From Chlamydomonas reinhardtii (lineage: Eukaryota > Chlorophyta > Chlorophyceae > Chlamydomonadales > Chlamydomonadaceae), in contig NC_057012.1 in NCBI RefSeq assembly GCF_000002595.2, positions 6,112,550 to 6,176,549 on the forward strand: a stretch of DNA of 64,000 bases, given 5' to 3'. Both the position numbers and the translations under genes were made by a program. Below, one piece after another: positions 55,985-64,000 of the stretch. The notes under the pieces were generated by a model. That model did no database searches. It worked only from the letters and a program-made list of their open reading frames with translations, and was not told the origin of the DNA. Positions within the stretch are counted from its first letter, which is position 1. Each line of letters starts with the position of its first letter.

Positions 55985-58900
55985 GGAGCAGCGCGTGTGA
56001 GCGGGGCGGGCACCGAGAGGCGCACGTGAGGGAAGAGCAGCAGTAGCAGCTGCAGCTGCTGCGGGATGAGGAGGAGGAGGAGGAGGGCGGAGGCGCAGAG
56101 TGCGCCTCATAGCTTGCTCAGGTGGGCTGAGAGCACTTGGAAGCCCAAGTTAACTGCGGACATGAAGGTTGGCGGCGGCGGCCGCTGGCGCAAAGGACGC
56201 ATAAGGTCATGCAAGTTGTCATATCAAACAAACATGACGTTTTGGGCACCCTGGTCGTCAAACCAGGACAGCTGGTCACTACGAAGTAGGGGGGTCACGG
56301 AGCCTGGCAGGGCAGACGTGGCGATGGATGCCTATGGCATCGGCGTCCCGGATGTGATTATGTCGCGCTCCCGTTTGATGACAAGGTTTCCGTTTTCGTG
56401 AATAAGCCCGGCACGCACTGCCGAGTTTGTTGGAAAAACAAATGTTGCGCTGCACTTGTTTGCAGACGTTGTTGACTCTGGAGTTGGGGTTTTGGGTTTT
56501 TGGTTCTTGCTGGGTGCAACACTGACAACCATAAGGCACGCACCCGCTTTACGAGGGGATGCGTGTGGGCAACTGCAGTTGCCTAGAAGAATTGATGAGG
56601 CATTGCGTCTGGGGCTGAAGGACTGAAGTTTCGCGAAGGCACCTGCTGGCAGGTACGGCACGATGCGGCCGCTAGCGCGGACACATGCGTGCTACTGCCC
56701 CGACTAGGCAGGGTTGTATGTTTGGTTTCGCCTTCTCATAAGCATGCAACAGCTCGAGTGATGCGGAGTGATGCGGAGCTGTAGCGTCTGAGTCTGATGC
56801 CCATAGAATAAGCCCCAGGGTGGCTGTGGGTTTACAGGAAATGCGGGGAAAGCTTCCTGGGCGTGTGTGGAAGAACCGTGGTTTGGTGTGCGTGTGTTTG
56901 TGTTGTGTGTTACTTTTTGCCTGGCTGCATAAACGCCTCGGGACTTGCCCGAGCAGCAAAGAATCTGGAGAACAATATACATCTGAGGGTTTCCCGGTCT
57001 TACTATTGCGTGACGGAGCGTTGTGTGGCGACCGGCGAGTTCGTTGCAGCCGGGGATCAAGTGTCGTGCAGGCAGGTGCCGTGCCGACACGTGTGTTTTG
57101 TTGTGGCGGTCTGTCGTGGGTGCCAACAGAACTGCCCGGGGCATGGTCTGGTCAGGCGCAAGGGAGCTAGGGAGGGGAAAGGGGTGCACATGAAAAGTGG
57201 CGGTGGCTTGGTTGACCGGAGTGGGTTGTGCTTGTCGCCACGTTCGTTGTTACCACAGACGCACGCACTGGATGCTTTGAGCCTCTTCTGGCATCGTGCG
57301 CATTCGCTTCCTCGAAGCATCGTCGAGAGCATGTATGTAACACTCGTCCGCATGTATGTAACACTCGTCCTGCAGTTGTGGGGGCTTGTCCCTGCCCCGT
57401 CACGGACTCACAGCTGTTGAGCGGGGGCGCACTACTGCGGCGCTGCCGACGCATCCTGGGGAGGTGTGTGTGTGTGGACTTGTGGGCGGTGAGGGGCAGC
57501 AACGGCCCACAGCCTTGCACGCTTGCATCGTGGGACGGCGGGGGCTGAGGGCGCGGTGTACCAGTGCGTGCAGGGGAGCGGGAATGGGTCAGCCCTGGGG
57601 GAAACGCCGCATCCGCGGCCGCAGCCGTGGCAGCAAGCAAGGCAATAGCAGCAATCTTAAGCAGCAGCGGCAGCATTTGCTCCCACTAGCTATGCTGATA
57701 TGAACGACGGAACGACGGGCGACGAGAGCGCTTGGTAGCAATGACCCCGAGGCACCTGTGCCGCAGGCCGCGGCCGCTGTTGGGGTGCAGCAACAGCTGC
57801 AGCAGCGTGCTCGCTCGTCAGGGCTTCCGCCAGAGCCTGGAGCGTGTGGACGTGGTGATGGGCCTGAGCGCGGCCACCGCTAACGGGCGCTGGGCACCTG
57901 GCTGGTGTGCAACCGCATTAGCTAGCTGCGACGCATTCAACTCATGGGGCCCTTAGTGCAGGTTTGGAAGGTGCATTTCTTAGTGCAGGGTTGGAAGGTT
58001 CATTCAGGGCTGTCGCGTTAGGCCAGGGTAGGCATGCAAGAGCGGTGCCTGTATATGCTGTGGGTGTACAGGTTGTACCTTATCGAAGCACCAGGTGAAC
58101 GGGCAGGGTATCATCAGGCTGCAAGGGTGCACCCGCCGTACGTGGAGTGAACGAGTGTGTTGTCGTGGTTTTGCAGCACCCCTGGTTTGCAGCATTGGGC
58201 GGGTGTCCGTAGAACGGCATGCATTAATCAGCCACGCACAGACCTACATGGTCTGGAGTGTACCGGATGATGATGGCGTACTGGAGCTAGCACGCGCGAA
58301 GGGACTGGGACGCTCGGGTAGCGCGGCGGCAGCTGACGTGGGTTATCAAGGTAGCGCAATGAGGTAGCAGCTGGCAGTAGTGCGCCTGAGGGAGCTGTAG
58401 TTGCCTCCGTTGCGTCCGTTGATGTAGCAGAGGACCTCTGAGGGCTTGGCATTTCATCCGCGCAGATCCGCCCACTTCACTGCTTCATCGGATGCGGACG
58501 CGCGAGGGGTGGCTTCAAACATTGCTGCAGGCCCAGGCAGGCTTCCACGTCCATTTCTAACCTCTTTCCAGCGGTGCAACCATGTGCAAGTGTGCCACGT
58601 GAAAGTCCAACTGGCAACAAAATTGTATTAAAAACATCAGCATATTGAAATGGCCGCACCATGCAACAGCCAGCAGCCCCCACAGCAGTACCGTAACATC
58701 AGTGCCACAAACAACCAGCGCCGCTGACATCCCGGATGCCAACCGAGGACCCGCAGACCACCCCCAAAACTTAGGATGCTTCAACACTCTTCCCCTCGTC
58801 TCACCGCTCACGCTCCCAGTGCACTCTCCCTCGCGCGCTCACCCGTCTCACGCTCGCGACAATCGCTTGCACCAACCCGCAGAATCGGCAACCGGGTGCG

Positions 58901-59154
58901 CACACAACGACAAGCCTCGCGCGCCCCGCTCCATACGAATCAAGCCTGCATTCGTCCGCTTCCCTCGTCGCCTCGCCAACGCCGGACGTTACGCCAAGGT
59001 GGTGCCCCTGAGCTGGGGCCCTTACCGGGCGTTGTCCAACGCCGCTGTGGACGACTGCAGTCCACGACGAGACGCCGCCGCGGAGCAACGACGCCCCAGG
59101 GTCCCCAGCCGGCGCCTCGTAGGACAAGCGGCGGCAGTGGCTTTGCGCCCTCAA
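55985..59154. other. Long convergent intergenic region between CAH8 and the CBSX gene
   Basis: These 3.2 kb contain no recognisable gene. Convergent 3' UTRs should occupy both ends. A direct repeat GCATGTATGTAACACTCGTC occurs twice at about 57331-57370, each copy with a TGTAA, and a doubled AGTGCAGGTTTGGAAGGT-like motif lies near 57956-58000. The moderately long frames at 57228-57548 and 58645-59256 lack family similarity and conserved splice structure. Confidence 0.45.
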
Positions 59155-59287
59155 GTTGGAGGAGGCGGCAGCGGCCTTGCGCCCTCTGGTGGAGGCGGCG
59201 GCAGCGGCCTTGCGCCCTCTAGTTGGAGGAGGCGGCAGCGGCCTTGCGCCCTCTAGTTGGAGGAGGCGGCAGCGGCCTTGCGCGCCG
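59154..59287. repeat. 34-bp tandem repeat spanning the CBSX stop codon
   Basis: Units of about 33-34 bp (AGTTGGAGGAGGCGGCAGCG plus GCCTTGCGCCCTCT) start at 59154, 59188, 59221 and 59255; a diverged unit lies at about 59127. The last unit encodes the C-terminal RKAAAASSN of the minus-strand CBSX protein. The others lie in its 3' UTR and repeat the same tail and stop codon. Confidence 0.9.
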
Positions 59288-60712
59288 CTAGCGCTGCCTT
59301 GACGATGTTGCCGCGGCTGATCAGCCCCACCAGCTTGCCGTGCTCGTCCACCACTGGCAGCCTCCGGATCTTCTTGCTGATCAGGATGCTGCGATGTATT
59401 ATTTAGGGTTGGGGGCGACGTGAACGAGGGGGGGTGGCGTTAGAGGCGGAGCGCATGACGACACATGCGAAGAGAAGGTGCCCGTCATTGGCCGCACATC
59501 TGCATTAGGGGGCGAGCGCGCATCTGCAACCTCGTGTGCGCGCTGTGCATGCCCCGTGTGCGATGTGCATAATGTCCATTTCCCTGTATCATGTGTCCCT
59601 AGTGTCCCTCGCGTGGCTTCGGTTTGCTCCCGGGCCGGGGGGCTTCTCGCGTGCGCCTGCGTCAGGGCCGTCCCCCCTCTACTGCATTGGGTTTGGTTTT
59701 GTTTGGGCTGGTATCTACAACCCCCCCCCCCCCCCCACCTGGTGGCGTCGTTGAGGTTGGTCTCGGGGCGCACGGTGATGGGCTTGGGCGTCATGACGTC
59801 CTTGATCCTGCGGGGCGGTGGTGGTGGTGGGGTTTGCAAGGTTCAAACACATTGGGAACAAGATACAAGCAGGGGAATCAGGCGACAGCAAGCAAACACA
59901 TACGGCGTTGCAAGGCGTGGTGGGGTGGTGGAGCGGTGTGAACGGGGAGCGGGGTTAGTGGAGGAGAGAGGGCGATGGAGGAGCGAGAGAGGGTGACCAA
60001 GCTGGCGGTTGGTGTTAGTTGCGGTGGGTGGTGGCACGTGTCGGTTGGCTTGGCGACACGCGCATGCGTTAGCTGTGCGCGTGGCACACTGGCACCCCGA
60101 CCCACAGCCGCACCAGCGCATGCGACTGCACGAAAAGGCCGGTGCAGACTGCTTCTGGCGGCCAACTTGCCACTTTGATTGCCCAGGACGAAAACGATGG
60201 AGGCCACCGCCGCCCCGCCCCACGGCACTTACTTCTTGCCGGCGGTCTTGGCCAGCATCTTCTTCACCTCCTTGAACGCCTGCAGGCCCATAACGTATGC
60301 CGGTATGTGTGTTTTTGCGCGTGTGCGCGATGTATCAGAAAGTGCGTGTGCGCGCAGGGACACGGCGTCGCGGATAGGGGTGCCCCTGCGCTGGCCCACC
60401 CGCCACCGCTGCAGCCTTCCCTGTCGCACTCGCCAGCACAGCTCCAGCTGGAGTGTAGATCCTCCCCATTGCCGTCCAGCCGCCCAACCCGCCAGCACCT
60501 TCCTCCCCGCAGCACCTTCCTTCCTTCCTCCCACCTGCCAGCTCTGCTCGGCGCTGGGGAAGAGCATGTTGTCGTCATTTACGCGGCCCACCGCGTCTAG
60601 CGCCAGCAAGTCAAAGTCCGACACCACGCCCACCTGCAGATGGGTTTCAGGCAGTTAGACGGTGTAGCTTCAGGGCTACTTAGACGATGTTGCGGAGATG
60701 TGTGTGTGTGTG

Positions 60713-60769
<57 letters not shown>

Positions 60770-62019
60770 GTGTGATGGCCGGAACGAGGCAGGCATAGGT
60801 GTGGCTGCGGATGTCAATGCGGTGTGGACGAGGGGCGCTGTCTGAGGGTAGACGCGAAGGCCGCTGCCGCGCGCGACCCGCATTGGCAGTGCCATGTAAC
60901 CTGTCTTGCTCCATCCGACACTCCCACCCATTATTGACCCCACTGCCACCCGCTCAACCAGCCACGGAGCCACGACGCTGTAGCTGCTCCAACCCGACAG
61001 TGTATGCTGTAGTAAACCCAGGATAACCACACCAAAAACAATTACGGTACTCACCACGCGACCCTCCGTGTCCAGCACGGGTAGGCCTGCAGGCAGCGAT
61101 GCCAGCAAGGACACGTGACTGATGTGAATGGCAAGACTGGCAACAGAACTTTACTTTGCGTACGGCTGTGGGGCAACTGTCCAAAACTTTTGTACCCCTG
61201 AGATCCGCCCATGACAACTACGTTAGGTCCCCAAGGACACCGGCTCCACCGCTTCCTGCCCTAGTCTCCGTCCTCCCCATTGCCTTCCGCATGTTTCCCA
61301 GGCTTTCTGGAATCACTTCCCGACGCACCCGTAATGCGATTGTTCACGAGAATCTCAAGGGCCGCGTCCACCTGCGGATATCAGAGCAGCAGTGGGCACC
61401 GCATTGGTGCCTGCCTGGCTGGCAGCACAGCACAGTAGCCAGTGGCAGCACTACAGACTGCAGGCTCTCTGTCTCGTGGCGCACCCTACCAACCACATCG
61501 TTGCCAGCAGGGCTTCATCTGCCGCCTACGGCTTCCGGGCTCGACGCAATACTGGCAGAGAGCCAGAGACCAAGACCGACTTCATCGGAATCGCTTCTTT
61601 GCAAAGTGGCATTGTAGTGCGGCTCCCGACAGCCCGTGCTCAACTGGGACCAGCCACCCAGCCTGGCCAGCCACCCTATCATACCCAGACTCACTTCCAC
61701 CCCCCCCCCACCCCACCCAGCATACCCATCCACATACCCCGTTTACTACACGCACCGTGTCCTCTGGCGAGACCGAGTATAGCGTCCCCGAGCTCATCAC
61801 GTCCTTCACCGTGCTCAAGGACAGCTCCGTGGAGGCAGCCTGCAAGCCACTCGCAGTCCGGCCACGTGTAGCCGTTCAGCCATCAGGCACGACCCAGTAT
61901 AGTCTGACTTGCTCCCTACGCGGCTCCGCCCTCACCCGTGGCACCACACGCCGAGCTTGCAAGCGCCGCGGCCCCATGGGACGCACGGCGTGGCTAGCGC
62001 GCTGGGCAAGAGACTGCAT
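59253..62019 (-). CDS. Plastid-type two-CBS-domain protein (CBSX family)
   Basis: Eight exons: 62019-61936, 61839-61756, 61371-61329, 61086-61055, 60633-60535, 60279-60233, 59807-59739 and 59388-59253, giving 197 aa with consistent phases. In plants, CBSX proteins bind adenosine ligands and regulate thioredoxins in plastids or mitochondria. The first 28-35 residues are basic and lack acidic residues (MQSLAQRASHAVRPMGPRRL), a transit peptide. CBS 1 runs from TVKDVMSSGTLYSVSPEDTV through LEILVNNRITGLPVLD to GVVSDFDLLAL. After a linker with AEQSWQAFKEVKKML, CBS 2 runs from IKDVMTPKPITVRPETNL through ILISKKIRRLPVVDEHGKLV to LISRGNIV. The protein ends in AALAARKAAAASSN, a tail duplicated downstream. 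The start is the ATG at 62019, divergent from NUO7. Confidence 0.92.
60699..60774. repeat. (TG)n microsatellite in a CBSX intron
   Basis: About 38 TG units with two CG interruptions lie between the fourth and fifth exons of the CBSX gene. Confidence 0.95.
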
Positions 62020-62430
62020 CGTTGCACAAGACTCCCAAAACTTTGGAGAGAGTGTGGTTCTTAAGTTCGACGTGTAAGTAAGACTACTGATGTTCACAAA
62101 TCAGAACGCAATCGTAACTGAGAGCGTGTTTACGTGTATCACAAGGACGGTGGTAGACGTCGTCAAGTTCTCGCTGCAGTCCTATCTTACGTCAAATTGA
62201 CTGATGTGTGCAAAACAGACTTCGTGGGCACAGGCAATTTGGTTGGGCCAGGGAGCTTGAAGCGGGGCATGCGCCAAACTCCATGCGGTCTCGCGGATTC
62301 CCGCTTTCTCGCCCACGATTGTGCAATAAATTAGCGCTTTTCCACCAAACTTGAACGTGTGCCCGCCTGCGGGCTCTGTGTTTAGGGAGCGTTCTAGCTT
62401 TGCGTGCGGGCTTGGGAGCGGGCAGAAAAC
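62020..62430. promoter_or_regulatory. Divergent intergenic promoter: CBSX / NUO7
   Basis: This 411-bp interval separates two head-to-head start codons. It is AT-rich by local standards, including AATAAATTAG at about 62325-62334. Both promoters and 5' UTRs must fit here. No specific motif is recognised. Confidence 0.6.

Positions 62431-64000
<1,570 letters not shown>

Noticed and set aside
58645-59256. Plus-strand 203-codon frame as an additional gene
   Set aside because: Its C-terminal half is the antisense of the 34-bp repeat; no recognisable domain or splice pattern.
59127-59287. CRISPR-like array
   Set aside because: The units are contiguous tandem copies without spacers, part of a eukaryotic gene's 3' end.

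Overview
This is nuclear DNA from a volvocine green alga, most likely Chlamydomonas reinhardtii or a close relative. The evidence is high GC content, strong C/G preference at third codon positions, many short GT-AG introns, long UTRs, microsatellites and the gene set. From memory, MLDP, CAH8 and NUO7 lie close together on C. reinhardtii chromosome 9, in the order seen here (MLDP at 31-34 kb, CAH8 at 52-56 kb, NUO7 from 62 kb). That placement needs a genome search. All gene models were spliced by hand from protein-family conservation and intron phase; every complete model closes in frame.

1-9 kb is repetitive. A 1.87-kb spacer lies between two 2.18-kb inverted arms (1312-3488 and 5359-7534) that differ at only about three places. 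Each arm carries the same five tRNA genes (Arg-ACG, Asn-GTT, Glu-CTC, Asp-GTC, Leu-CAG), four of them with an intron after nucleotide 37, giving ten tRNA genes. The spacer holds a 5'-truncated LINE fragment and a MITE-like element. A lone exon with a WRKY/GCM1-like zinc-binding pattern lies just outside the left arm.

9-34 kb is gene-dense: a TruA-type tRNA pseudouridine synthase (-), mitochondrial ribosomal protein uL13m (+), a small signal-peptide/membrane protein (+), a TMEM14/FAX-like membrane protein (-), a membrane-anchored coiled-coil protein (-), prefoldin subunit 1 (-), a probable complex I NDUFB2-like subunit (+) and the major lipid droplet protein MLDP (-).

35-44 kb holds TIM21 (-), a Bet1-type SNARE (-) and Gemin2 (-). 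A second palindrome (44118-46120) follows, with a 100-N assembly gap at its centre. It is followed by an RNase P subunit of the RPR2/RPP21 family (+) with a very long low-complexity tail; its last intron is a 9-bp minisatellite with another 100-N gap.

52-64 kb holds beta-carbonic anhydrase CAH8 (+), a plastid-type CBS-pair (CBSX) protein (-) and the 5' part of NUO7, the complex I 49-kDa subunit (+), which runs off the window.

Shared themes are mitochondrial biogenesis and respiration (uL13m, TIM21, NDUFB2-like, NUO7), tRNA and RNA processing (tRNA cluster, TruA, RPR2, Gemin2) and lipid/carbon metabolism (MLDP, CAH8, FAX-like). Three head-to-head gene pairs share intergenic promoters of about 0.33-0.41 kb. 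I see no operon, CRISPR array, prophage or clearly new multi-gene system. The most unusual structures are the tRNA palindrome, the gap-centred palindrome, the enlarged RNase P subunit and the duplicated 3' end of the CBSX gene.
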